DNA from: Haloarcula ordinaria
GTDB lineage: Archaea > Halobacteriota > Halobacteria > Halobacteriales > Haloarculaceae
Assembly (NCBI RefSeq): GCF_029338275.1
Contig: NZ_CP119789.1
Coordinates: forward strand, 930,001-994,000
Reading direction: 5' to 3'
Length of the DNA stretch: 64,000 nucleotides
Positions 9,028 to 17,728 of the stretch are shown here, in pieces (position 1 is the first letter of the stretch; each line of letters begins with the position of its first letter). The position numbers and the translations under genes were made by a program. The notes below the pieces were generated by a model. That model saw only the letters and a list, made by a program, of their open reading frames with translations. It ran no database searches and was not told the DNA's origin.

Positions 9028-10443
9028 TTACCGTGGGTCGACGTTCGATGGGCCGTCAATCCCGAGCTCGTTACGCCGTCGGCGCTGGTTCCGCCGCGCT
9101 CGCTCGTCGACCGCCTCGGGATCGACAATCTCTCGGAGTTCAGCTTTCAAGGATGTCCCGATATCCTGGTATTTGGGGGCCCCGGCACGGTTCGTCAACT
9201 CATCGGGATCGGTCTCCAGGTCGAACAACTGGTCGGGGCCGTCGACGTAGTGGACGTACTTGTGTGAGCCCCGTCGAATCATATAGATACCGTGACTGGT
9301 CCCGTGAGCGTGATATTCGCTGAACACAGTTCGGCTCGGGTCCTGCTCTCCCCTTCCAGTGGCAATAGGGAGCAGGGATCGCCCCTGCCAAGCTGGATCG
9401 GCCGGTACGTCTAGTGCGTCGGTCATTGTCGGCACCACGTCAAGCAGAGAGACAGGCCCCTCAACGGTCTGCCCGCGTTCTATGCCGGGTCCGCGCATAA
9501 CCAGTGGGACACCGACCGACTGCTCGTACATGTTGCACTTCCACCAGAGACCGTGGTCCCCCAGCACCTCCCCGTGGTCGCTGGTGTATACCACCAGCGT
9601 CTCGTCGGCCTGCCCTGTCCGCTCCAGCGCATCGAGTAGGTCGCCGATGTAATCGTCCAGTGCTGTGATTAGCCCGAAGTATGCACTCCGGGTCCGACGA
9701 AGCGTCTCCTTGCGGAGGTCCAAACCATCGAAGTGCTCGCGGAGTTGATTGAGTACCGGATGATCGTCCGAGGGCGGGTAGTCGACAGGAAGATCCATCT
9801 CCTCGGGAGGATACCGGTCGTAATATGACTGCTCTACCTCGAGCGGGAAGTGAGGTATGAGAGAGTTGACCGAGAGCAGCCATGGCTCCTCGCTCTTACT
9901 GCGGTCCTCGATCCACTCTACGGCCCGCTCGAAGCGGTTTTGATCACACACCTCGTTGGCGCCGTTGGTGTTGTACCAGGCCTGCCCATCAGGGACCGGC
10001 CCAGCTCGCTCAATGCGGTTCCGGCCGTTTGGCCTGACCCCCGGCGGGTCACGATAGAGACCGAACGTGTCCAGCGTTTCCATGTGTTCAGTAAGGTACT
10101 GGTCGTCGAATCCGTCGTCGACATCGGGTTCGAAATGCAGTTTGCCGACGGTTGCATGCTGGACACCGTGTTCGGTGAGGTGATGTCCCCATGAAGAGGG
10201 AGCCCCATCATAGGGTGCGGCATTGTCCCAAGCCCCAATCTCGTGGACATACCGGCCGGTGGCGAAACTCGCCCTCGAAGGAACACAGAGTGGGCTCGAA
10301 CAGTACGCGTCCGTGAAGCGTGTCCCCTCGGCGGCCAGTGCGTCGAGATTCGGCGTCTCGACGTGTGGATGGCCGGCACAACCGAGAGCGTCCGGGCGGT
10401 GCTCGTCCGAGAGGATCAACAGTACGTTCTCGATGGATGACAC
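9028..10443 (-). CDS. Sulfatase, CxPxR class (third, reverse strand)
   Basis: 471 aa. SDEHRPDALG at the N-terminus, the CVPSR signature (Cys53) and TSDHGEVLGDHG (Asp about 289) mark a type I sulfatase; CxPSR rather than CxPAR is the other common form of the motif. The start is a GTG at 10443, chosen because a TATA-like AT-rich box (about 10469-10477 on the complementary strand) lies 27 nt before it. No export signal is present. It is transcribed divergently from the flippase gene and towards the second sulfatase. Confidence 0.9.
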   Translation of the reverse strand: MSSIENVLLILSDEHRPDALGCAGHPHVETPNLDALAAEGTRFTDAYCSSPLCVPSRASFATGRYVHEIGAWDNAAPYDGAPSSWGHHLTEHGVQHATVGKLHFEPDVDDGFDDQYLTEHMETLDTFGLYRDPPGVRPNGRNRIERAGPVPDGQAWYNTNGANEVCDQNRFERAVEWIEDRSKSEEPWLLSVNSLIPHFPLEVEQSYYDRYPPEEMDLPVDYPPSDDHPVLNQLREHFDGLDLRKETLRRTRSAYFGLITALDDYIGDLLDALERTGQADETLVVYTSDHGEVLGDHGLWWKCNMYEQSVGVPLVMRGPGIERGQTVEGPVSLLDVVPTMTDALDVPADPAWQGRSLLPIATGRGEQDPSRTVFSEYHAHGTSHGIYMIRRGSHKYVHYVDGPDQLFDLETDPDELTNRAGAPKYQDIGTSLKAELREIVDPEAVDERARRNQRRRRNELGIDGPSNVDPR

Positions 10444-10700
10444 AGCAGAGACGTTCGCTGCGCCATGGTAAATAATTGTGTTCGGTCACCACCCGCGACT
10501 CATGTCGCCACTGTCTCTCGATGGAGCTGGTCCCATCGCGTCTCCGCTCTAAAAGAGACAGGTCTGCCATGTGGGGTTTCCATAAGATTTGTATCCATCG
10601 TCGCTGTCGTTAAAAAACGGATGCGTATAGCAACTCGTCTACTACCGACTTTAGACAGCCGCAGCGTTGGTCAGCGGAGACATTTCACCACTCGATCATA

Positions 10701-12269
10701 ATGTCGGAGGACCACGTCCGGGACGAACTCGAGGGCATACTCGGCGGGGCAGTTCTCGTCGCCGTTGGCACCCTTCTGAGTGTTGGAATCAACGTGGTCG
10801 CCCGATCTGTGTTCGCCCGGACCTACAGCCCCGGAGAGTACGGTATCTTCTCGCTGAGTTTCGCTATTCTCCTTATTTTCTCGCTAGCCGCCTGCTTGGG
10901 GCTTCAGAACGGTTTACCGAGACAGATAGCATTTGTCGAGGCCGATGACGAGAGCGGCGGTGACAACAGCGACCGTCGGCGAGATAGCACCCGGCAAGCC
11001 GGGGACGCTGGAACTCTGACTCTCTGGGCACTGGTCTTAGGTGGTTCTGTCGCCGTCGCGACTGGTGCCGTGCTCCTCCAGTTCAACCGCGACATTTCGG
11101 TTCACGTGTTCGGTGACAGCGGATATGCCCGCCCACTCGCACTCGTTGCCCTTGCAATCCCTCTGTTTACGGTGATTCGCGTTATCTCAGCAGTATTTCG
11201 AGGCTACAGCAAGCCGAGGGAGCGGGTGCTCTTCCAAGGGCTACTACGGAACGGCTCGTTTCTCGCCCTCTTAGTGGTGGTCGTCAGTGTGGAGTTGGAC
11301 CATCTGGCAGCGATACAGATGCTCCCGCTGTCTCTCGGTCTTACTGTAGCTCTCTACTTTGGCTATTTGTATCGTGACAATCCGGGCCGGTTTAGGGACG
11401 ATGTCGTAGATCGACTCAGTCAGATGGCGGTCCCGGTGTCACTGATTAGATTCTCGGCCCCGTTGATGGTTGCGACGCTGTTGTTGCAACTGATGACCTG
11501 GATGGACATCCTGATGCTCGGGTACTTTTCTACGTCGCGTGCGGTCGGGCTCTACGACGGTGTTCGACCGTTAGTGCGCATCATCCCGATTGTCTGGCAG
11601 GGGATGATATTCATGTACATTCCGCTTGTGTCTGGCATGTATGCCAGGGACAATCTCAATGCCATCAGGCGCGTATACTTCGTGCTGACTAAATGGTTCG
11701 CCTCGGCCACAGTCCCCCTCGTACTGCTCTTTCTGTTCTTTCCGGCAAGCACTCTCCGCGTGGTGTTCGGGTCCACATTCACCGTCGCAGCCCCTGCTCT
11801 GCAATTGCTCGCAGTCGCATTCTGTGCTGGAAACCTCCTCGGGCCGACAGGGGCGACTCTCATCGCTATGGGGCACACTCGTGTGGTTATGGGCATCAAT
11901 CTCGTCTCTGCGATTGTTAATTTCGGATTGAATATCGCGCTGATTCCTGAGTATGACCTGATCGGTGCCGCCATCGCCACCGCCATCGCTGTTGTCCTCC
12001 GCAATCTCCTACGGCTTGCCATGCTTTACCGAAGGGGGCGCATCCATGCCCTTCGGAGTGCAATTTACTGGCCCCTATTTCTGACCACGGCGGCAGCGGG
12101 CTGTCTTTCGCTCGTTCTCGGAACTGTCTCCTGGGCGATGTTACTCTGTGTTTTCACCGCGACCGCCGTCATCCTCCTCGCAAGTTTCCCACTCACCAGC
12201 AGCATCTCTCCTGAAGACGACATTCTGCTGTCTCGTACACTTACGATGATTCGACGAGTAACCCAGTAA
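10701..12269 (+). CDS. Polysaccharide flippase (Wzx/MATE-like, MVF superfamily)
   Basis: 522 aa with about 12-14 hydrophobic helices. The N-terminal pattern (GAVLVAVGTLLSVGINVVAR, then YSPGEYGIFSLSF) is typical of polysaccharide biosynthesis/PST-family lipid-linked oligosaccharide flippases, and the PTGATLIAMG and NIALIPEYDLIGAA regions match it. Such proteins turn lipid-linked glycans over the membrane for S-layer glycosylation or exopolysaccharide. No glycosyltransferases are nearby, so its place in a sulfatase island is unexplained. Third-position base use is mixed compared with genes beyond 17.7 kb. Confidence 0.85.
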   Translation: MSEDHVRDELEGILGGAVLVAVGTLLSVGINVVARSVFARTYSPGEYGIFSLSFAILLIFSLAACLGLQNGLPRQIAFVEADDESGGDNSDRRRDSTRQAGDAGTLTLWALVLGGSVAVATGAVLLQFNRDISVHVFGDSGYARPLALVALAIPLFTVIRVISAVFRGYSKPRERVLFQGLLRNGSFLALLVVVVSVELDHLAAIQMLPLSLGLTVALYFGYLYRDNPGRFRDDVVDRLSQMAVPVSLIRFSAPLMVATLLLQLMTWMDILMLGYFSTSRAVGLYDGVRPLVRIIPIVWQGMIFMYIPLVSGMYARDNLNAIRRVYFVLTKWFASATVPLVLLFLFFPASTLRVVFGSTFTVAAPALQLLAVAFCAGNLLGPTGATLIAMGHTRVVMGINLVSAIVNFGLNIALIPEYDLIGAAIATAIAVVLRNLLRLAMLYRRGRIHALRSAIYWPLFLTTAAAGCLSLVLGTVSWAMLLCVFTATAVILLASFPLTSSISPEDDILLSRTLTMIRRVTQ

Positions 12270-12328
12270 CGCGTAGAACGAGCCTGCTCGACCCAGTCTT
12301 TATATTGGACTACAACAACACGTATATC

Positions 12329-12541
12329 ATGCCATCGACAGTCGAGTACTGTCTTAGTAGTCGTGAGTCCGCGGTAATAAGCGACATCGATGTTGATGAG
12401 CTCGATATCTGTGAACGTCGGTGTCTGGAACAGTGTGGTATCTGTCGGGACAGACAGTTCGCTGTTGTAGATGGGCGGCCGGTTTCAGGGACAGAACTCT
12501 CAGCAGTACTCGCTGACCTCGTCGGCTCGGAGGGAGACTGA
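12329..12541 (+). CDS. DUF1450 (YuzB-like) small cysteine-rich protein
   Basis: 70 aa. The N-terminal VEYC, the central CxxxCxxxCGxC array (Cys28, Cys32, Cys36, Cys39) and the following FAVVDGRPVSG match the DUF1450/YuzB family, known mainly from Bacillus and haloarchaea and of unknown role; the cysteine pattern suggests metal or Fe-S binding. A longer frame begins with TTG at 12305, but the ATG at 12329 lies 27 nt after a TATA box (TTTATATT, about 12299-12306). Its TGA overlaps the next ATG by one base, so it is translationally coupled to the fourth sulfatase and leads a sulfatase-FGE transcript. A role in maturation of those enzymes is speculation. Confidence 0.75.
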   Translation: MPSTVEYCLSSRESAVISDIDVDELDICERRCLEQCGICRDRQFAVVDGRPVSGTELSAVLADLVGSEGD

Positions 12542-14058
12542 TGAACGTCCTGCTGATTTCTATCGATAGCCTTAGACGGGATTTCCTGGGAGCCTACAGC
12601 GATCGGCCGGATGTAGTGGATTACGATGTCGAGACAGACAACTTGGACCAGTTTGCAGAACGGGCAACGGTTTTTAATTCCCACTATGCTGGGAGCCTCC
12701 CGTGTATGCCAGCCCGCCGCGAATGGCTCGCTGGTGTCAAGGAGTTCCTCTGGCGGTCGTGGGGACCTATGGAGCCGTTCGACGATCCGATTGCTAAACT
12801 CTCCCGGGATGAGGGCATCCTCACCCAGCTGGTCACAGACCACTTTCACTACTTCCAGCACGGGAGCAGCGGATATTACGAGGACTTCAACGGCTTCGAG
12901 TTCGTGCGAGGGAACGAATACGATGCTTGGCAGACCAGCCCAAGGGTACCCGATGAGGATTTCCTCGACCAGTTGCTCAACAGAGATGCTGACCCACCTG
13001 AATCGACCCAATACCTCAACCGGAGCGCCTATGCACGTAATGCGGTCGACTTCGAACAAGAGGCTGATTATTTCGCCCCAAAGGTGTTCTCGCGGACTGC
13101 GGAGTGGATTCGGGAAAACCAGAACTGGGATCAGTGGTTTTGCTATGCCGACAGTTTCGATGTCCACGAGCCCTTCGATGTGCCTGAGCCTTACGCCTCG
13201 ATGTATACTGACGAGGATCCAACCGACCCGGACCTCCCCGTGTGGCCGTACTATGGGCCGGTCAACAAGGGCCAGAGCGAACTGACTGACCGTGAGCTGG
13301 ACTTCGTCCGTTCGCAGTTTGCTGGGAGCGTGACGATGGTCGACCGATGGTTTGGACGTGTGCTCGATACGCTCGACGAGACGGGGCTGTGGGATGAGAC
13401 GATGGTCATCGTCACCTCCGATCATGGGTTCGCACTCGGCGACCACGGTTGGATTGGTAAGAACGACTTCACCGTCTATGATGTCATTGCTCACACACCT
13501 CTTATGGTCTGGCATCCAGGGGCCACCGAGAAGCGGGTCTCGGCTCTTACCTCTGCCGTTGACCTCTATGCAACAATGCTGGAGGCCATGGGGATTGACG
13601 CGCCTTCCGGGACACACAGTCAGTCGCTCATGCCCCTGATCAGAGGGATGGAAACGGACCACCGGGATAGTGTCCTCTATGGCTACTGGGGAACGTCTGT
13701 CAACGTCACTGACGGTGAGTATACGTATCATCGCCCCCCCGAGTCCGATTCCGAGGCGATGTATCACTCGACGATGATGCAGAACCCCCACTCGTGGTTC
13801 ACGCCGCCGACAGCGCGATCTGGGGTCGATGCCGGGGAGTATCTCCCTTACACCTCGTCCTCAGTGTGGCGGTACCCGGCTGATGGGTGGTTCCAGCACC
13901 GCGACGAACGACTCTACGACACCGAGACAGATCCTGGCCAGACGAACAATCTGGTTGATGACGACAGCGAATCCGTTGCTAGGCTGCGCTCTCTACTCAA
14001 CGACAGGCTGGCGGCGTACGATGCCCCCGACTCACAGTGGACTCGCCTTGGCCTGTGA
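12541..14058 (+). CDS. Sulfatase, CxPxR class (fourth, paralogue of the first)
   Basis: 505 aa. It shares long identical blocks with the sulfatase at 4788: SHYAGSLPCMPARREWL around Cys55, FSRTAEW, CYADSFDVHEPF, TMVDRWFGRVLDTLDE and the TSDHGFALGDHGW motif near residue 292. The two are duplicates that have diverged, with the largest differences in residues about 18-30 and 80-140. No signal peptide. It is coupled to the DUF1450 gene by a TGATG overlap and followed closely by the formylglycine-generating enzyme, so this operon contains both substrate and activator. Confidence 0.9.
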   Translation: MNVLLISIDSLRRDFLGAYSDRPDVVDYDVETDNLDQFAERATVFNSHYAGSLPCMPARREWLAGVKEFLWRSWGPMEPFDDPIAKLSRDEGILTQLVTDHFHYFQHGSSGYYEDFNGFEFVRGNEYDAWQTSPRVPDEDFLDQLLNRDADPPESTQYLNRSAYARNAVDFEQEADYFAPKVFSRTAEWIRENQNWDQWFCYADSFDVHEPFDVPEPYASMYTDEDPTDPDLPVWPYYGPVNKGQSELTDRELDFVRSQFAGSVTMVDRWFGRVLDTLDETGLWDETMVIVTSDHGFALGDHGWIGKNDFTVYDVIAHTPLMVWHPGATEKRVSALTSAVDLYATMLEAMGIDAPSGTHSQSLMPLIRGMETDHRDSVLYGYWGTSVNVTDGEYTYHRPPESDSEAMYHSTMMQNPHSWFTPPTARSGVDAGEYLPYTSSSVWRYPADGWFQHRDERLYDTETDPGQTNNLVDDDSESVARLRSLLNDRLAAYDAPDSQWTRLGL

Positions 14059-14148
14059 ACGAACGGCCGTGTGAAGCGCGTAACCCACTGCCTTGGCGAG
14101 TCTCCGGATCGGCGTAACGTTCATTGCCCACTCGATGGAATCGTTGAT

Positions 14149-15141
14149 ATGGCCGACAAAGATCCTGCCTGTTGTGCCGCTACCCGGAGCGACGATGCAG
14201 CGTCGGCTGGCCGACCTGAACACAACGGTACTGACTCGACGGCCCCTGCAGCGCCCGAGGATGGCCGGACGACGGCCATGGTCCGTATCGATGGCGGCCC
14301 CTTTATTATGGGAACAGACTCCGATGTCGGATTCCCCCAGGACGGCGAGGGTCCGGCCCGGGAGGTGACCGTCGACCCCTTCTATATGGATAAGTACGCA
14401 GTAACAAACGCCCAGTATCTCGAGTTCGTTCGTGAGACGGACTACACGACCGACGCGGAGCGATACGGCTGGTCGTTCGTCTTCCAGAACCACCTTACCG
14501 AGGAAGGCTCCGAACATGTCATCAGTAATGTCGATGCGGCACCGTGGTGGGTGGCCGTCAACGGTGCGAACTGGTTCCGGCCGTACGGTCCTGGCTCCAG
14601 TATCATCGAAGCAAACCTACTGGATCATCCGGTCACGCATATCTCCTGGCGGGATGCCACAGCCTACGCCGAGTGGGCAGAGAAACGCTTACCGACGGAG
14701 GCTGAGTGGGAATGTGCCGCCCGTGGTGGTCTCGAAGGCTGTCGATTTCCCTGGGGTGACGAATTGAAGCCTGAGGGAGATCATCGATGCAACATCTGGC
14801 AGGGTGAGTTCCCCGAGCACAATACTGGGGAGGACGGTCACATGGCGACAGCGCCGGTCAATGCATATGAGCCAAACGACTACGGACTGTATAACGTCGC
14901 GGGCAATGTCTGGGAGTGGTGTCATGATTGGTTCAGCCCGACGTATCATACGACCGGCGAGTATAACGCTGATAACCCGACGGGCCCACCGACGGGCGAG
15001 GCGCGTGTGATGCGAGGCGGTTCCCATTTGTGCCATCGGTCGTGGTGCAATCGGTATCGAGTGGCCGCCCGTTCGAAGAACACGCCGGACAGCTCCACCA
15101 GCAATATCGGATTTCGCTGTGTTGTCCCCGCCTCCGAGTGA
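14149..15141 (+). CDS. Formylglycine-generating enzyme (sulfatase-modifying factor)
   Basis: 330 aa. FGE-sulfatase domain protein that oxidises the cysteine of CxPxR in sulfatases to formylglycine. Seen: MVRIDGGPFIMGTDSD near residue 45, GNVWEWCHDW, and the C-terminal GGSHLCHRSWCNRYR with the two copper-binding and catalytic cysteines Cys295 and Cys300 at the spacing found in true FGEs, followed by AARSKNTPDSSTSNIGFRC. This separates it from the many FGE-like proteins without the pair. The frame is open from 14071; the ATG at 14149 is chosen because MADKDPACCAA resembles other FGE N-termini. It directly follows the fourth sulfatase and could serve all four. Confidence 0.9.
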   Translation: MADKDPACCAATRSDDAASAGRPEHNGTDSTAPAAPEDGRTTAMVRIDGGPFIMGTDSDVGFPQDGEGPAREVTVDPFYMDKYAVTNAQYLEFVRETDYTTDAERYGWSFVFQNHLTEEGSEHVISNVDAAPWWVAVNGANWFRPYGPGSSIIEANLLDHPVTHISWRDATAYAEWAEKRLPTEAEWECAARGGLEGCRFPWGDELKPEGDHRCNIWQGEFPEHNTGEDGHMATAPVNAYEPNDYGLYNVAGNVWEWCHDWFSPTYHTTGEYNADNPTGPPTGEARVMRGGSHLCHRSWCNRYRVAARSKNTPDSSTSNIGFRCVVPASE

Positions 15142-15408
15142 GACGGTCGGTCTGTGGATGCAAAATGCCTTCCTCAACCCCGTGACTGATTGCATCCTCT
15201 GGTTGCTACCCTTGATGTGACTATTGCTTGCGGTTGTGGGCAGTCCGCGTATTGGCTGTCAAATTCACCCGTATCGCCCCTGTCAACTCAGCTCAAATCG
15301 TCGGTCGGAACTAACGTAATCTCCGTAGTTCGGTCGCTTTTGCCGGTTTCACCGGACTACAACGGTGTGACCGGAACATCTTTCATTCCAGTTTGGATAT
15401 GTTACTGC

Positions 15409-17001
15409 ATGACGGATAGAGAATTTTCACCACCGAATAACTACAAGTTATACTGGGGAGACCTCCACAAACACATGACTGGACCGGGTGCCGAGGTCAC
15501 CCGGCTCAAGCAGGTGGTTGAGCACGCCCGCGAACATCTCGATTTCGTCTCTGTCTTTTGTTATCCGTTCAAGTGGTATCGGAAGGGACGAGAAGGGGGA
15601 GTTCGCGAGGAATCTGTCCAGAACGTTTCTGGGGTACACGAATGGTGGGAACGAATCCAGGCAACCTCCGCAGAGTGTCTCGACACCGGCGAGTTCGTCA
15701 CGTTTCCCGCTTACGAGTGGAACGGAAATCGTCGCCAGTGGGGCGATCACCATATCATCTACCGCGACGAGGGGCAACCACTCGACGACGAGTGGGACCT
15801 CCCGCAATTGTACGAGAATATGTGTGACCGAGATGCGTTCGTCATACCTCACCACACCGGCTATCTGGTCGGCGAACGGGGCAAGGACTGGGACGTGCAC
15901 GACTCGTCGCTGTCACCCGTCGCCGAAATCTACTCCAGTCATGGCTCTAGTGAGGGAATCGAAACACCGGTCCCAATGAATGACAACGTCGATATGGGCC
16001 CACGAACCAGCGGCGGAACCTACCAAGAGGCTCTCGATCGCGGCCGACATGTGGGAGTTGTCGCTTCGAACGATGGCCCGGGGCTTCCGGGCACGTGGAA
16101 CAAAGGTCTCGCTGGCGTCTGGGCGACGGACCTGACTCGTGACGCCATCTGGGACGCAATACATGAGCGCCGGACATACGGGGTGACCGGCGATCGTATC
16201 GCACTGTGGTGGGACATCGACGGGAAGCCTATCGGATCGACACTTGACGGGGCCGTTGCCCCCTCGGCACACGTCAGCGTCGACTGTCCACGGCCGCTGA
16301 CTCGCGTCGAACTCGTCCGCAACGGCGACGTTGAGCGAACCTACACCCACTCCACAGCGGAAAATCCGTCCAATGACGGAACGTTTCGGACGGCCGTAGA
16401 GTTCGGGTGGGGGCCGTCGTTGGCATACGGCGATTTCGAGGACCTGACCCACGAGTGGACCGGGACGTTGCGGGCTAAAAACGGGACGATTCGGCGCGTT
16501 TGGCCCAGGTTCGTAGGTTTCGGACAGTCATTCGAGCATCGTGGCGATGTCTGTCACTTTGACCTTGTCACATCTCGGGATGCCGAACGCGAGGGGTTCC
16601 TTCCGGAAGAGCAAGCCAGGTCGTACCGCCAGGGACTCGTTGTGGAGTACAGTGGAGGGCCTAACACAGATCTGGTCGTTGACCTGGATGGTCATAACGC
16701 CCTCGAAGTTACGCACACTTCACTCATTGAGCGCACACACCTCTTTCCATTCGTCGACGAATCATGGGAGAGGTTCGAGACCGAGTTCGGCCTCTCCCCA
16801 GAGGAGATCAAGAATGAGGACGTTATCTATCATAATGCTCGCAAGGTGCGTATTCACCGGTCGAACCCCCGCTCTGCGTGCCGGGCAAGCGTTGTGTTCG
16901 AAGACCTCCCGGTTGGCGATGATGGCAGTCATTACTATTTGCGGGTTGTTCAGACCGACAATCAGCGAGCCTGGTCTTCCCCCATCTGGATCGAAACGTA
17001 A
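15409..17001 (+). CDS. DUF3604 / PHP-like metal-dependent hydrolase family protein
   Basis: 530 aa. The N-terminal WGDLHKHMTG and the later PHHTGYLVG, EIYSSHGSSE and VVASNDGPGLPG motifs match DUF3604, a family related to PHP-domain metal-dependent phosphoesterases; proteins of this type often sit in sulfatase and polysaccharide-use loci. The conserved His and Asp residues suggest a metal site. Reaction unknown. A C-terminal beta-rich portion (about residue 275 onward) may be accessory. The frame is open from 15190, but the ATG at 15409 fits the family start (NNYKLYWGDLHKH). No signal peptide. It is the last gene of the island before a long AT-rich gap. Confidence 0.75.
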   Translation: MTDREFSPPNNYKLYWGDLHKHMTGPGAEVTRLKQVVEHAREHLDFVSVFCYPFKWYRKGREGGVREESVQNVSGVHEWWERIQATSAECLDTGEFVTFPAYEWNGNRRQWGDHHIIYRDEGQPLDDEWDLPQLYENMCDRDAFVIPHHTGYLVGERGKDWDVHDSSLSPVAEIYSSHGSSEGIETPVPMNDNVDMGPRTSGGTYQEALDRGRHVGVVASNDGPGLPGTWNKGLAGVWATDLTRDAIWDAIHERRTYGVTGDRIALWWDIDGKPIGSTLDGAVAPSAHVSVDCPRPLTRVELVRNGDVERTYTHSTAENPSNDGTFRTAVEFGWGPSLAYGDFEDLTHEWTGTLRAKNGTIRRVWPRFVGFGQSFEHRGDVCHFDLVTSRDAEREGFLPEEQARSYRQGLVVEYSGGPNTDLVVDLDGHNALEVTHTSLIERTHLFPFVDESWERFETEFGLSPEEIKNEDVIYHNARKVRIHRSNPRSACRASVVFEDLPVGDDGSHYYLRVVQTDNQRAWSSPIWIET

Positions 17002-17703
17002 TCCGACTCACGAATCTCTGGCAGTCTGTCGTTCTCTCGTATACCCACTCACGATCGATGAACTCAAACTGAATCCTGGCTGTGCTTCCGATATCATCCA
17101 CGGTCTATAAGATAGACTTGCGAATTTGACGAGTAAATGTCGATACCAACGAGTAGATAACAGAATATGAGAACGAGTTGAGATATTCGAATTCTTAATA
17201 CACCTTTCTGGATTGAAATACGAAATTAATCTGTCAGTCTGCACCGATTTATCCCTATCTCCAAAGATAGAGCTGGAGCCACGGAACCCGACCGTCCACT
17301 TAGTTGGCGACTGTCGTACGAAATAACGGCCGTACGCTTGTTAGGATATGTGACGGAGAACGCCACACCCCGTCGACCACTTCGAGCGTGGTCCTACGGG
17401 AGCGTCTGTTCTGTTTCGACTGGACCAGGGCTGACTGGCGGCGACAGGTGTACATAATTCTGCACAGTCTTCATTAATTTAGAATAAAAACAGTCAAAAA
17501 CTTCTACAACCTCCGGGACCTGTCGCTGAGTAAGTCGGTAGATGCCGCTAATCCAATGGTTGACACGTGTTACCAGGACACTCGAACGATATTTATTCTA
17601 CCCATTTAGATAGAGAATTTATACAACTCGGGGAGAAATAAGAACCCGTGCGGGAGCCGAGACGCAGGGGCACTCAGCGCTGGCGTTCTCCCAAATGTTT
17701 AAC
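17002..17703. other. 0.7-kb AT-rich intergenic region at the island boundary
   Basis: No convincing gene on either strand. Stretches at about 17105-17270 and 17455-17640 are rich in A and T, interrupted by a GC-rich block. No tRNA, integrase remnant or clear direct repeat was found. It separates genes with mixed third-codon positions (left) from genes strongly biased to G and C (right). It probably holds the terminator of the DUF3604 gene and upstream sequences of the SDR gene. Confidence 0.6.
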
Positions 17704-17719
17704 CTCCATCCTGATGGAG
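17698..17719 (+). promoter_or_regulatory. Promoter with a perfect inverted repeat before the SDR gene
   Basis: A TATA-like TTTAA (17698-17702) is followed at once by CTCCATC-CT-GATGGAG (17704-17719), a perfect 7-bp inverted repeat with a 2-nt spacer, ending ten bases before the ATG at 17729. Its position over the transcription start is right for a repressor. The DeoR/GlpR-type regulator encoded at 19490 is the obvious candidate, but I did not find the same repeat before other genes of the cluster. The second arm also contains GATGGAG, which could act as a weak ribosome-binding site. Confidence 0.45.
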
Positions 17720-17728
17720 CATGTAACG

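Noticed and set aside
10466..10570. Possible coding frame between the third sulfatase and the flippase
   Set aside because: Frames here are rich in Arg and Ser with no family features, and the stretch is needed for two divergent promoters.
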